The notes below the pieces were generated by a model. It saw only the letters and a program-made list of their open reading frames with translations. It was not told where the DNA came from and made no database searches. Source: Magnetococcales bacterium (GTDB lineage: Bacteria; Pseudomonadota; Magnetococcia; Magnetococcales; JADGCL01). Taken from it: 41,821 nucleotides of DNA. The stretch covers positions 1 to 41,821 of the forward strand of contig JADGCL010000023.1 of NCBI GenBank assembly GCA_015229005.1. Reading direction: 5' to 3'. This document shows, one piece after another, positions 25,520 through 33,592 of this stretch (positions are counted from its first letter, which is position 1; each line of letters opens with the position of its first letter). The position numbers were made by a program, and so were the translations under genes.

Positions 25520-26386
25520 ATGAACCCCCACCTTCAAGGTGAGACGCACGCCATTCCCCCGCGGGTCCTGATCGTCGCCGGTTCCGATCCCTCGGGGGGG
25601 GCCGGGTTGCAGGCCGATGTGCGGACGGTCACCGCCCTCGGGGGGTACCCCATGACGGCGGTGACGGCGATCACCGTCCAGGATACTTGCCGGGTCGAGG
25701 CGGTCGATCCCCTCCCTGGAGAGCTCGTGGAGCGGCAGATGCGGGCCTGCCTCGAGGATGTCGGCGCCGATGTCATCAAGCTCGGGATGCTGGCCACGGC
25801 GGATATCGTCCGTGCGGTCATTCAGGTCGGGGGCGATTACCCGGCGATTCCCATCGTCGCCGATCCGGTCCTGGCTGGGACCGGCGGCGGCACCCTCCTG
25901 GACGGCGCCGGTCGCGATCTCTTCCTCTCCGGGCTCCTGCCGCGACTCACCCTCCTTACCCCCAACCTGCCCGAGGCCGGGATCCTGACCGGCCTCGACG
26001 TCGATTCTCCCGAGGCGACTCTGCGGGCCGCCGAGGTTCTGGGTAGCTCCGGTGCTTCGGTGTTGATCACCGGCGGCCATCGACCCGGGGAGGAGATCGT
26101 CGATCTGCTCCTGACCGGTTCGGTGACGCACCGTTTCGCCGCCCCGCGTCTTCCCCTCCCCGACCGCGGGGGGCGTGAGGTCGGCTGCCGCGGGACCGGT
26201 TGCATCCTGACCAGCGCCATTGCCGTGGGAGTGGCCGAAAAATTGCAGCTTGTCGCCGCGATCGTCCGGGCCCGGGCCTTTCTCAGGGTCGGGCTTGCCG
26301 CCAGTCTTCCTTTGGGGGCCGGCCAGCGCCTGATGACGATGGTCGCCACCCCACGGAGGGAGGGTTTTCTGGGGGATGGCGGTTGA
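25520..26386 (+). CDS. thiD: Hydroxymethylpyrimidine/phosphomethylpyrimidine kinase
   Basis: A 288-residue cytoplasmic kinase of the ribokinase fold that phosphorylates HMP and HMP-P in thiamine synthesis. The start VLIVAGSDPSGGAGLQADVR is diagnostic; IKLGMLAT, VADPVLAGTGGG, LTPNLPEAGILTG and VLITGGHRPGEE follow. In the anion-hole/catalytic region near the end the usual GTGCTLSSAIA appears as GTGCILTSAIA, with Cys and Gly kept. The length is slightly above typical because of a few N-terminal residues. It is divergent from serA. Confidence 0.94.
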   Translation: MNPHLQGETHAIPPRVLIVAGSDPSGGAGLQADVRTVTALGGYPMTAVTAITVQDTCRVEAVDPLPGELVERQMRACLEDVGADVIKLGMLATADIVRAVIQVGGDYPAIPIVADPVLAGTGGGTLLDGAGRDLFLSGLLPRLTLLTPNLPEAGILTGLDVDSPEATLRAAEVLGSSGASVLITGGHRPGEEIVDLLLTGSVTHRFAAPRLPLPDRGGREVGCRGTGCILTSAIAVGVAEKLQLVAAIVRARAFLRVGLAASLPLGAGQRLMTMVATPRREGFLGDGG

Positions 26387-26393
26387 GGGAGTT

Positions 26394-26446
26394 GCGATCG
26401 CAGGAACGGCAGTCGCTCGGAGTGGCGGTCGCAGGAAAGGCAGTCG
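26394..26446 (+). repeat. Imperfect 22-bp direct repeat after thiD
   Basis: Two copies (26394-26415 and 26425-26446) share CGCAGGAA and GGCAGTCG blocks and differ at 2 of 22 positions, spaced 31 bp start to start. They lie in the gap between thiD and the next gene. Function is unknown. Confidence 0.5.
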
Positions 26447-26461
26447 AGGGGAGGAGAGGGT

Positions 26462-27727
26462 ATGGCCACCAGCAATGACGAGCACGTCACCCGTGACAAC
26501 TTCCACGCCGTTCGCCGGTATATCGAGGAGGCCATCGGCGGCAAGTGGCCTTTCTCTCGTGGCCCGGCGGAGGATTTTCAGCGAATTCCCACGGAGATGG
26601 ACCCGGAGGGGGTGGCGGTGACCGCCCTGGAGCGCTGGGTCCAGCGGTATCTCGTTGCCCGGACCAAGGCGGCGATGTTCGCCGAGCTTGGTCGTTCGGT
26701 CGCATCGGGTGATTCGCCGGGTGAGGAGAGTACCGTGCGCCTGATCCTTTCGCGGCAGACCTGGCAGATCCTGAAGTCTTTCCCGCGGCTGCCGGACGTG
26801 CCGCACCCGGAGTCGCCGGAAGGGATGGTTCGCACCCTCCTCGATGGCGCCCGGCGTGCCTTGAGCTGGGAGAGTTGCAACCGGTTGGAGTCGCTGCGCC
26901 TGGAGCTTGGTCTGGTCACTCTGGACCAGGTGGTGGATCACCTGTTCCAGGTGGCGGTCTCTTCCCCTTCACGGGGCGCCGGCGTCGTGGCGCCGGTGGA
27001 ACTTCCGGCGGCGATCCCTTCTCCGGCGGCGGTCATTCCCTCGGCGGAGCCGCCCCTGATGACCGAATCGTCTTCCTTTGCGGCATTGTCGACCCAGTCG
27101 GCAATGCCGGCCTTGGCGAAGCTCCCGACCCTGGCCGACTTGCCGGGCATGTCGCATTCGCCGACCCTGTCGGCACCGGTGGTTTTGCCGGATGTCCCGA
27201 CTCCGGCTGATTCACCGGTCCTGCCGGAAGCACCGGCCTTGCCGGAAACACCGAGCTTGTCGGAACAAACGACCCTGACGGAAGCGCCGAACTTGGCGGA
27301 AGTGCCGGTTCTTGCGGAGCAGTGCGATCGGGCGGGATTGCCGGTCCTGGCGGAGTTGCCGGCCCTGGCGGAAGCGGGTGCGCCGACGGGGGTGTCGTCG
27401 CGGTTGGGGACGCCGGCACCGGCGAAATCCCGGGCTCGGACGGGGGTGTCGACCCTGGCGGTTCCCCGGACTTTAGCGGAGTCGTTGCCGCCGGCGGACG
27501 CACCCTCGCCGGTGGTTGGCTCCTCCCTGCCGGAGGTTCCGGTGGCGAAGGTCGCTCCCCCGCAGCGGGAGTCGGCCCTGGAGTCCCTCCTGCGCGGGGC
27601 GAAGTCCGCTCCTGTCGGCAGGAGGGTGCGCGGCGGGGGCGAGAAGGCCTCCCTGAAACGGGCGTTGCGCCAGGAGATCCAGGCCCTTCTTGGAGAACTC
27701 AGGGAGGGTCTGGGCAAGGCTGCCTGA
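26462..27727 (+). CDS. Uncharacterised protein with hexapeptide xPxLxE repeats
   Basis: A 421-residue protein with a good ribosome binding site (GAGGAGAGGG) 2 bases before the ATG. Residues 1-165 look like a compact helical domain with no family I recognise (RRYIEEAIGGKWPFSRG; RLILSRQTWQILKSFPRLP). From about 175 to 365 the sequence is rich in Pro, Ala, Leu, Glu and Thr; from about 27199 it falls into six-residue units such as SPVLPE, APALPE, TPSLSE, APNLAE and LPVLAE. The last 45 residues are a basic amphipathic helix (KASLKRALRQEIQALLGELRE). There is no signal peptide or membrane helix, so it is probably cytoplasmic. An adaptor with a long stiff linker is a guess. Confidence 0.65.
   Translation: MATSNDEHVTRDNFHAVRRYIEEAIGGKWPFSRGPAEDFQRIPTEMDPEGVAVTALERWVQRYLVARTKAAMFAELGRSVASGDSPGEESTVRLILSRQTWQILKSFPRLPDVPHPESPEGMVRTLLDGARRALSWESCNRLESLRLELGLVTLDQVVDHLFQVAVSSPSRGAGVVAPVELPAAIPSPAAVIPSAEPPLMTESSSFAALSTQSAMPALAKLPTLADLPGMSHSPTLSAPVVLPDVPTPADSPVLPEAPALPETPSLSEQTTLTEAPNLAEVPVLAEQCDRAGLPVLAELPALAEAGAPTGVSSRLGTPAPAKSRARTGVSTLAVPRTLAESLPPADAPSPVVGSSLPEVPVAKVAPPQRESALESLLRGAKSAPVGRRVRGGGEKASLKRALRQEIQALLGELREGLGKAA
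27199..27555 (+). repeat. Degenerate 18-bp tandem repeat encoding hexapeptides
   Basis: About twenty 6-codon units in one frame, many of the form xPxLxE, including neighbouring LPVLAE and LPALAE and the run SPVLPE-APALPE-TPSLSE. Units are degenerate, so the array is old or under weak selection for sequence but strong selection for period. Confidence 0.65.
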
Positions 27728-27759
27728 TCTCTCGGGATTCGTCAGATCAAAGACCAACC

Positions 27760-27797
27760 GTGGAGGGGGGAACCCCTCCACACCTCTCCCTTTTTTT
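27760..27797 (+). terminator. Rho-independent-like terminator after the repeat protein
   Basis: A perfect 9-bp stem GTGGAGGGG/CCCCTCCAC with loop GGAA, followed after 9 bases by T7 and GAT. The spacer before the T run is longer than ideal. A second hairpin GGGGGAG-TTCT-CTCCCCC stands at 27821-27838. The same hairpin-plus-T7GAT style recurs at 34902-35505. Confidence 0.55.
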
Positions 27798-27922
27798 GAT
27801 GGTTTTTCAGGTGGGGGTGTGGGGGAGTTCTCTCCCCCGCGGTCTGGTTTGTGCGGTTTTGACTGGGAATTGCTGTACCCGGCAGGAGAAGTCGGGCCGG
27901 TTTCCGGGAGCGACTTGGGTCC

Positions 27923-28810
27923 ATGTCACTGCGCCGATCCCTGTTCCGGGGCTCCTTTTCGATCCATCTGTTCCTGTCGATTCTGCTGCATGGGGTTCTT
28001 TTCGGCTTGGTTGTGGCCGAGTTACGGAGGGCGGCCTCGCCCGAGGGCGGGTTGGGCCGGGCGATTCAGGTGGAGCTGGTCTCCCTTCCCGGGGAGGAGC
28101 GACCGCCGCCGGAGGCGATCCAGGCCCTGGCCGAAGTCAACCACCGGGCCGATCCCAAGGCCCGCATGGCCAAGCCCGGGGCGAAATTTCCGGAAGCCGA
28201 GGTGGGCGGGGCCGCGCCGCCTGCCGCTGCCCGACCGCTCGCGCCCGGGACCGTGGCCGGTGCGATCTCCCCGATGACGGCGGGTGATCCTCGGATGGAA
28301 AAGCCGCTGGCTGCCACCCCCGCCGTTTTCCCCGGTGAAGGGGAGTCGTTGGGTGTTTTTCACCTCGATTCCCGGCTCTCCCCGCCGAAGGCCCAGGTCG
28401 GGCCGACGCCTGGGGAGGGCACCGAAAGCTCTCCTGGGATCCCCGAGGCGGGGGATGTCACCACCCGTCAGGCCCTGCATGCCGAGTATGTCCAAACCCT
28501 CAAGGAGAAGGTCCGTCCCCACTGGCGCTATCCACCAGAGGCGAGGCGACGGGGGCTGGTGGGGGTTGTCTCGGTGGCGCTCACACTTGGCGCCGACGGG
28601 GCGCTGATCGAGGCTCGGGTCGACCGCTCTTCCGGGGCGCCCCTTCTCGACGAGGCCGCCCTGAAGGCGCTGCGGGAGGCGGCCCCTTTTCCCCCTCTGC
28701 CGACAGGCTGGGGGCTCGAACGGTTTTCTCTCCAGACCAGCTTCGAGTACAGCCGCCGGGAGCGGGCGGGGTCCGGGAGAGTCGACGGAGTTGGTGGCAA
28801 ACCCCGGTGA
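27923..28810 (+). CDS. TonB-family energy transducer
   Basis: A 295-residue inner-membrane protein that couples the proton motive force (with ExbBD) to outer-membrane receptors. It has an uncleaved N-terminal anchor at about 13-33 (FSIHLFLSILLHGVLFGLVV), a Pro/Ala-rich periplasmic stretch of about 150 residues, and a C-terminal TonB domain (about 200-285) with YPPEARRRGLVGVVSVALTL, VDRSSGAPLLDEAALKALRE and FPPLP. The TonB box-binding region ends normally. exbB and exbD are not adjacent, so it may serve a single receptor or a general role. The upstream gap carries two hairpins. Confidence 0.9.
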   Translation: MSLRRSLFRGSFSIHLFLSILLHGVLFGLVVAELRRAASPEGGLGRAIQVELVSLPGEERPPPEAIQALAEVNHRADPKARMAKPGAKFPEAEVGGAAPPAAARPLAPGTVAGAISPMTAGDPRMEKPLAATPAVFPGEGESLGVFHLDSRLSPPKAQVGPTPGEGTESSPGIPEAGDVTTRQALHAEYVQTLKEKVRPHWRYPPEARRRGLVGVVSVALTLGADGALIEARVDRSSGAPLLDEAALKALREAAPFPPLPTGWGLERFSLQTSFEYSRRERAGSGRVDGVGGKPR

Positions 28811-28833
28811 GGCCCGGGGAGTGGAAGTTTCTC

Positions 28834-28862
28834 TTGAATGTTGTTAGCAAATAGGCTAACAT
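28834..28862 (+). promoter_or_regulatory. Promoter overlapping a 20-bp palindromic operator of the HigBA-type module
   Basis: TTGAAT at 28834-28839 and TAACAT at 28857-28862 are spaced 17 bp. The palindrome TGTTAGCAAATAGGCTAACA (28842-28861) fills the spacer and half of the -10. Transcription would begin at or near ATG 28870, so the message is leaderless or nearly so. Repression by the downstream HTH antitoxin is inferred from family behaviour. Confidence 0.6.
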
Positions 28863-28869
28863 TTCGCCG

Positions 28870-29208
28870 ATGAACTGGGAGATCACCTACTACTCGGAGC
28901 GGGTTCGGGATACTGTACTCGATATGCCTTCTGGAATTCAGGCGGACTACCTCCGCCTGACTGAGGTGATGCGGCAACATGGGGTCGATTTGCGGATGCC
29001 GCATTCCCGCGCCATGGGGAGTGGGCTGTTCGAGTTGCGTCCGCAAGGCCCGGAAGGTGTTGGTCGTGTTTTCTATTGTGTTTCCATCGGTCGGGTGATC
29101 GTGGTGCTGCATTCGTTTGTGAAGAAGACGCAGGAAACACCGAAATCCGAACTGGATCTGGCGCGCAGGCGTTTGAAGGAAGTAAAACATGGACGAAGAC
29201 CGCTATAA
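28870..29208 (+). CDS. HigB/RelE-like toxin (phage-derived Gp49-type)
   Basis: A 112-residue protein of the RelE/HigB superfamily, whose members cleave mRNA on the ribosome. Family features are VRDTVLDMPSGIQADYLRL, RMPHSRAMGSGLFELRP, GVGRVFYCVSIGRVIVVLHSFVKKTQETP and a final helix rich in Arg and Lys. It is in the toxin-first order typical of HigBA and overlaps the antitoxin by 20 bp. All expected conserved Lys/Arg/His-rich stretches are present, so it looks functional. Confidence 0.9.
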   Translation: MNWEITYYSERVRDTVLDMPSGIQADYLRLTEVMRQHGVDLRMPHSRAMGSGLFELRPQGPEGVGRVFYCVSIGRVIVVLHSFVKKTQETPKSELDLARRRLKEVKHGRRPL

Positions 29209-29503
29209 TCCTGTTCCCCACGACGACGCTTTTGTTGCGCGTGTTCTGTCCAATCCCGAGGTCAGGATTGCCTACGATGCCCTGGAGGAGGAGTATTCGG
29301 CAATCTCGGCCTTTCTTCATGCACGCAAAGCCGCCGGGTTGACTCAGGAAGAGATTGCCAGCCGCATGGGTACCACCAAAAGTGCCATTTCCCGACTGGA
29401 ATCCTCTCTCGGAAATGGTCGGATGTCTCCATCATTGGCAACTCTGCGTCGATATGCTGCCGCCGTGGGTTGCCGTTTGGAATTGAAACTGATGCCGCTT
29501 TGA
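29189..29503 (+). CDS. HigA-like antitoxin with XRE helix-turn-helix
   Basis: A 104-residue DNA-binding antitoxin. The HTH is clear in the centre (ARKAAGLTQEEIASRMGTTKSAISRLES, about 48-75), followed by ATLRRYAAAVGCRLELKLMP. It neutralises the toxin encoded just upstream and very likely binds the palindrome at 28842-28861. Its start lies inside the toxin gene, implying translational coupling. Confidence 0.92.
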   Translation: MDEDRYNPVPHDDAFVARVLSNPEVRIAYDALEEEYSAISAFLHARKAAGLTQEEIASRMGTTKSAISRLESSLGNGRMSPSLATLRRYAAAVGCRLELKLMPL

Positions 29504-29555
29504 GTTCCGAGAAAAGATAACTACGAATTTTCGACCCTCTGCCAATATTTCAAGT

Positions 29556-29993
29556 TCATTGTAGATCCGTTCGATCCGGGTTCGGGTTCATGGGGTTTTG
29601 GTTCCCTTCGGAGATATCCGGGCCTGCCAACTCCGGATTGCCGGTTCCCCCCCTTGGCGCCTCTGGTTCGCCTGTCTGGATCGGGATGTAGCACGCGCTG
29701 ATCGTTTGCCGGAAGCGCTCCGGAATATCCGCCCACTCCACCAGGTCCACTCGGACGGGCAGGTCACTCTCCTCGAAGGCTTGTCGCAGACGGAGGGTGC
29801 CGGGTACCCCGTCCGAGGAGTTGGAGGTATTCCGCAGGACCAGGTCCAGGTCGCTGGCGTCATGGCCTCTGCCGTTCACGCGGCTGCCATAGGCCCAGAC
29901 TTCGGCGTTGGGGAGATGCTGTTGGAGGATGTGACGCACCCGCTCCAGGTATTGCGGGGAGAGGTGGAGGGCGGCAACGTCAAGCTTCGTCAT
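29556..29993 (-). CDS. MNT-type nucleotidyltransferase of a HEPN/MNT module
   Basis: A 145-residue minimal nucleotidyltransferase. The active site reads AYGSRVNGRGHDASDLDL, with G36-S37 and Asp residues 48 and 50; a third acidic residue lies in VRVDLVEWADIP. In HEPN/MNT modules this enzyme adenylylates the HEPN toxin and silences it. The last 40 residues are Asn/Pro/Gly-rich and not part of the domain. It follows its HEPN partner with a 14-bp overlap on the minus strand. Confidence 0.9.
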   Translation of the reverse strand: MTKLDVAALHLSPQYLERVRHILQQHLPNAEVWAYGSRVNGRGHDASDLDLVLRNTSNSSDGVPGTLRLRQAFEESDLPVRVDLVEWADIPERFRQTISACYIPIQTGEPEAPRGGTGNPELAGPDISEGNQNPMNPNPDRTDLQ

Positions 29994-30411
29994 GGCCGAG
30001 CTTCTCCCTCAGGGATGTTTCCAGTCGGCGGCTGTCGGCGATGAAATCGGCGAGCAATGCCATGGTCTCTCTGGCCAGGTGTTCGCCGTATTCGTGCGCC
30101 GTCTGGTTGCGACCAGTCCGGTAGGCATACCACCGCTCCACCTCTTCGAGGGAGACCAATCCGTGGGTTGCGGCCAGGCGCAACAGAGCGCGGACGGGTG
30201 TTTCGTCCAGCTTTTTTGCGCCGTGGCCGAATTCCCTCAAGGCCTTGCGCAGCAATTTGTACGAGGTCTCCTGGACCAGTTCGTATCCCTTGACGATGGC
30301 GTTGCGGAACACCTCCTGCTCGATGCTCTCCGGGGCTGCCTGGTGGTAGAGCCCGACGGAGGCCTCCAGAGTCAGGATGCATCGCCGCAGGTGGTCCGTG
30401 TTCAGGTTCAT
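29980..30411 (-). CDS. HEPN toxin / nucleotidyltransferase substrate-binding protein (HI0074-like)
   Basis: A 143-residue all-helical protein. The HEPN RNase motif R101-N-Q-T-A-H106-E-Y108 matches RX4HxY. In the characterised HepT/MntA pair the toxin degrades tRNA until its Tyr is polyadenylylated, and Y108 is in the right place for that control. It is the first gene of a minus-strand pair with the MNT gene and is divergent from the nonulosonate locus, with 166 bp between. Confidence 0.9.
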   Translation of the reverse strand: MNLNTDHLRRCILTLEASVGLYHQAAPESIEQEVFRNAIVKGYELVQETSYKLLRKALREFGHGAKKLDETPVRALLRLAATHGLVSLEEVERWYAYRTGRNQTAHEYGEHLARETMALLADFIADSRRLETSLREKLGHDEA

Positions 30412-30577
30412 GGGGCTTTGTCTCTCCAGGTCCCTGTCATCACTCTATCAGCCTGTTACTTCGCCGGCCCATGAGCAACGTGGCCTGTATATTGCTTTTT
30501 ACCGTGGTCCGCACTGAAGCCGGTGCAGAAAAATCGGGCAGCGGTCCGTCTTGGGTGGAAAGGGGAGAAAGGGATCG

Positions 30578-31705
30578 ATGACCGCCAGGGTCACCATCAT
30601 TGCCGAGGTCGGCGTCAATCACAATGGGGATCCCGAGGTTGCCCGGCGGATGGTCGAGGCCGCCTGGAGGGCCGGGGCCGATGCGGTCAAGTTTCAGACC
30701 TTCAAGGCTGATCGCCTGGTGCTGGCGGCGGCCCCTAAGGCCCCCTACCAGGAGCGGACGACTGATCCGGGGGAGAGCCAGCGGGAGATGTTGCGGAAGC
30801 TCGAATTGGCGGAGGAGGATCACCGCCGTTTGCAGGACTTCTGCCGCGAGATTGGCATCGACTTTCTCTCCAGCCCCTTCGACGAGGTGAGCCTGACGTT
30901 CCTGGTGGAGGAGCTGAACCTTTCCACGCTCAAGCTGCCCTCGGGGGAGATCACCAATGCCCCGCTGCTCGTTGCTGCCGGGCGAAGCGGCAAAAAGATC
31001 CTCCTCTCGACCGGCATGGCGACCCTGGGAGAGATTGAAAAAGCCCTGGAGATGCTGGCGGTTGGGATGGTTTTTCAGGGAACGGCACGTGCATTGCAAG
31101 AAGTGCTGCGGGATGTGTCACCGGGGGGCCGTGCCTCCCGTGTATTCATCGATTTTCCGACTGCGAGGGAGTTTCTTGCCGAGCGGGTGATCCTGCTCCA
31201 GTGCACCACTGAGTATCCGGCGCCCTACCGCACGGCGAATCTTCGGGCGATGGAGACCCTGCGGAGCGCCTTTGGTCTGGCGGTGGGGTTTTCCGACCAT
31301 ACTCCCGGGATTGCGGTGGCGCTGGCGGCGGTGGCGCGGGGGGCGGTGGTGGTGGAGAAACATTTCACCCTGGATCGGCGCCTACCCGGGCCGGACCACG
31401 CCGCTTCGCTGGAGCCGGAGGCGTTTCGGGAGTTGGTGGAGGGGATTCGGGCGGTCGAGGCGTCGCTGGGTGATGGCCGGAAGGGGCCGGTGGCGGAGGA
31501 GTGGGCGAATCGGTTGGTGGCGCGGAAGAGTCTGGTGACGCTGGCGGGGGTGGCGCAGGGGGAACTTTTTACCGAGGCCAACCTGGGGACGCGACGCCCC
31601 GGGGGCGGTCTCAGCCCGATGGCCTATTGGGATTGGTTGGGGCGGCGGGCGGAGCGGGACTATCCGGTCGGGGCGTTGGTGGGAGTGACTCCGGATCCTC
31701 CCTGA
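30578..31705 (+). CDS. NeuB-family nonulosonic acid synthase (N,N'-diacetyllegionaminate synthase-like)
   Basis: A 375-residue enzyme that condenses phosphoenolpyruvate with an N-acetyl hexose to give a nine-carbon acid. It has an N-terminal TIM barrel (IIAEVGVNHNGDPEVARRMV; AVKFQTFKADRLV; FLSSPFD; KLPSGEITNAPLL; CTTEYPAPY; VGFSDHTPG; VEKHFTLDRRLPGPDH) and a C-terminal SAF domain (about 310-365, KSLVTLAGVAQGELF). ATG 30578 is preceded by GGAGAAAGG; a start 27 nt upstream is possible. An insertion of about 30 residues follows EKALEMLA before ILLQCTTEYP, as in some NeuB subgroups. LegI, PseI and NeuB cannot be separated by eye; a PtmE-like neighbour favours legionaminate. Confidence 0.9.
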   Translation: MTARVTIIAEVGVNHNGDPEVARRMVEAAWRAGADAVKFQTFKADRLVLAAAPKAPYQERTTDPGESQREMLRKLELAEEDHRRLQDFCREIGIDFLSSPFDEVSLTFLVEELNLSTLKLPSGEITNAPLLVAAGRSGKKILLSTGMATLGEIEKALEMLAVGMVFQGTARALQEVLRDVSPGGRASRVFIDFPTAREFLAERVILLQCTTEYPAPYRTANLRAMETLRSAFGLAVGFSDHTPGIAVALAAVARGAVVVEKHFTLDRRLPGPDHAASLEPEAFRELVEGIRAVEASLGDGRKGPVAEEWANRLVARKSLVTLAGVAQGELFTEANLGTRRPGGGLSPMAYWDWLGRRAERDYPVGALVGVTPDPP

Positions 31706-31742
31706 CCCCGGATAGGGCCGCGCCCAAACTGGGGAGACGGGT

Positions 31743-32804
31743 ATGACCAGGGTGGATCATTGGCGCACGGTGCTGGTGGGGCCGGAGGTTCCGATTCTGG
31801 AGGCGATCCAGGTTATCGACCGGGGCGGGCTGGGGGTGGCCCTGGTGGTGGATGCGGCGGATCGCCTGCTGGGAACGGTCACCGATGGGGATGTGAGGCG
31901 GGGGCTGCTGCTCCATTTGCAGTTGGATACACCGGTGCAGAAAGTGATGAACAGGCAACCGACAGTGGCCCGGGAGGAGGACACCCGGGAGCATATTCTC
32001 TCGATCATGCGCACCCGGGATTTCGATCACATCCCGGTGGTGGACGATCTGGGTCGTGTCGTTGGCCTGAAGACCCTGCGCCAGCTGGCCCGCCCGAAGC
32101 GACGCGACAACTGGGTGGTGATCATGGCCGGTGGCCTGGGGAGCCGTCTGGGGCCGCTGACCGAGGATTGCCCGAAGCCGCTGCTCAAGGTTGGTTCGAA
32201 GCCGATCCTGGAGACGATCCTGGAGAGTTTCATCGATCACGGGTTTCACCGCTTCTTTCTCTCGGTCAACTACAAGAAGCGGATGATCAAGGAGCATTTT
32301 GGGGACGGCAATCGCTGGGGGGTCGAGATCCGCTACCTGGAGGAGCGGGAGCGGCTGGGGACGGCGGGCTCTTTGGCGCTCCTGCCGGAGGTGCCGAGGG
32401 AGCCTTTCTTTGTCATGAACGGGGATCTCCTGACACGGATTCATTATCCTCAGATCCTGGAGTTTCATCAGGATCACGGGGCCTTTGCCACCATCTGCGT
32501 GCGCCGGGTCGAGGAGACGGTCCCCTATGGGGTGGTGGAGCTCGACCGGCACCAGTTGATCGATATCGAGGAGAAGCCGGTCCGGGCCTATCATGTGAAC
32601 GCGGGGATCTATCTCCTCGATCCGGTGGTCTTGCCGCTGCTCCCGGGGAATCACGAGCGCTTCGACATGACCGATCTCTTCCGCAAGGTGATTGCCCGCG
32701 GCTGGCCGACGGCGGCCTTTCCCTTCCTCGATTACTGGTTGGATATCGGTCGGATGCCTGATTTCCATCGGGCCAACCTGGAGTACCCGGAGGTCTTTCA
32801 GTGA
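31743..32804 (+). CDS. CBS-domain sugar-1-phosphate nucleotidyltransferase (PtmE-like)
   Basis: A 353-residue cytoplasmic enzyme. Two CBS motifs (LLGTVTDGDVRRGLLLH; DFDHIPVVDDLGRVVGLKT) span residues 1-118 and the nucleotidyltransferase domain follows from 125, with the signature MAGGLGSRLGPLTEDCPKPL at 128-147, then GTAGSLALLP and FFVMNGDLLT. This fusion matches PtmE, the glucosamine-1-phosphate guanylyltransferase that makes the GDP-linked precursor in Campylobacter legionaminate synthesis. It begins 37 bp after neuB with a GGGAGACGGG ribosome binding site and overlaps the next gene by 4 bp. Confidence 0.87.
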   Translation: MTRVDHWRTVLVGPEVPILEAIQVIDRGGLGVALVVDAADRLLGTVTDGDVRRGLLLHLQLDTPVQKVMNRQPTVAREEDTREHILSIMRTRDFDHIPVVDDLGRVVGLKTLRQLARPKRRDNWVVIMAGGLGSRLGPLTEDCPKPLLKVGSKPILETILESFIDHGFHRFFLSVNYKKRMIKEHFGDGNRWGVEIRYLEERERLGTAGSLALLPEVPREPFFVMNGDLLTRIHYPQILEFHQDHGAFATICVRRVEETVPYGVVELDRHQLIDIEEKPVRAYHVNAGIYLLDPVVLPLLPGNHERFDMTDLFRKVIARGWPTAAFPFLDYWLDIGRMPDFHRANLEYPEVFQ

Positions 32805-33592
32805 TCGATGGCCGCTCGGTGTTGGCTGTGATTCCGGCGCGGGGGGGCTCCAAGGGGTTGCCGGGGAAGAATATCCGGGAGCTTTGCGGCAAGCCGCTGC
32901 TTGCCTGGAGTATCGAGGCGGCACGGGGGTGTCCCGAGCTTGATCGGGTGATCGTCTCGTCCGACGATGCGGCGATCCTGGCGGTGGCCCGCGCCTGGGG
33001 GGGGGAGGTTCCCTTCGTGCGTCCGGCGGCGATCTCGGGGGATCGGGTTTCGGCGACGGAGGCGGCGATCCATGCCCTGGAGAATCTGACCCCGGCCTAC
33101 GACCTGGTGGTGTTGCTGCAACCCACCTCGCCGCTGCGTCGGGCCGAGGATATCCGGGCCTGTTTGGCGCTGTTGGTCGCTACCGGGGCGAATTCGGTGA
33201 TTTCGGTCCAGGAGGTGGTGAAGAGTCCCCGGTGGATGTTGACCCTGGATGCGGCGGGGGAGGCCAGGCCGCTTCTCGATTCCGGCTTTGACGGCCGCCA
33301 GCGCCAGGAGTTGCCCAAGGTCTACCTCCCCAACGGTGCGGTTTATGTTGCCGGGGCGGAGTGGCTCAAGCGGCGGCGGGAGTTTTTCGGCGAGGGGACC
33401 CGTCTGCACGTCATGCCGGCGGAGCGGTCGCTTGATATCGATACCCATCTGGATTTTGCCCAGGTTCGACTCATCCTGGAGGAGAGTGTACATGCCGACG
33501 ATCTGTCACCAACCTCGACCCGTGGATCGGGATCGGTTTCCGGCGAACGCCGGGGGGCATCCCCTGGAGACCCGTTACGGGTTGCCTCGTGA
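32801..33592 (+). CDS. CMP-nonulosonate cytidylyltransferase (NeuA/PtmB-like)
   Basis: A 263-residue enzyme that activates the nonulosonic acid with CTP. The start codon is GTG (GTGA overlap with the upstream stop). The signature AVIPARGGSKGLPGKNIREL is followed by VIVSSDDAAILAVA, LLQPTSPLR, VYLPNGAVYV and LDIDTHLDFAQVRLIL, the full length of the family. About 35 more residues of low complexity (SPTSTRGSGSVSGERRG) follow and overlap the next gene by 101 nt; they may be non-essential read-through past the natural end. Confidence 0.9.
   Translation: MIDGRSVLAVIPARGGSKGLPGKNIRELCGKPLLAWSIEAARGCPELDRVIVSSDDAAILAVARAWGGEVPFVRPAAISGDRVSATEAAIHALENLTPAYDLVVLLQPTSPLRRAEDIRACLALLVATGANSVISVQEVVKSPRWMLTLDAAGEARPLLDSGFDGRQRQELPKVYLPNGAVYVAGAEWLKRRREFFGEGTRLHVMPAERSLDIDTHLDFAQVRLILEESVHADDLSPTSTRGSGSVSGERRGASPGDPLRVAS

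Noticed and set aside
25349-26941. N-terminal extension of the serA frame upstream of ATG 25348
   Set aside because: It lies antisense to thiD and the next gene; serA is full length from 25348.
26938-27717. 259-residue minus-strand open frame opposite the hexapeptide-repeat gene
   Set aside because: It simply mirrors the 18-bp periodicity of the plus-strand gene, has no ribosome binding site, and shows no domain.
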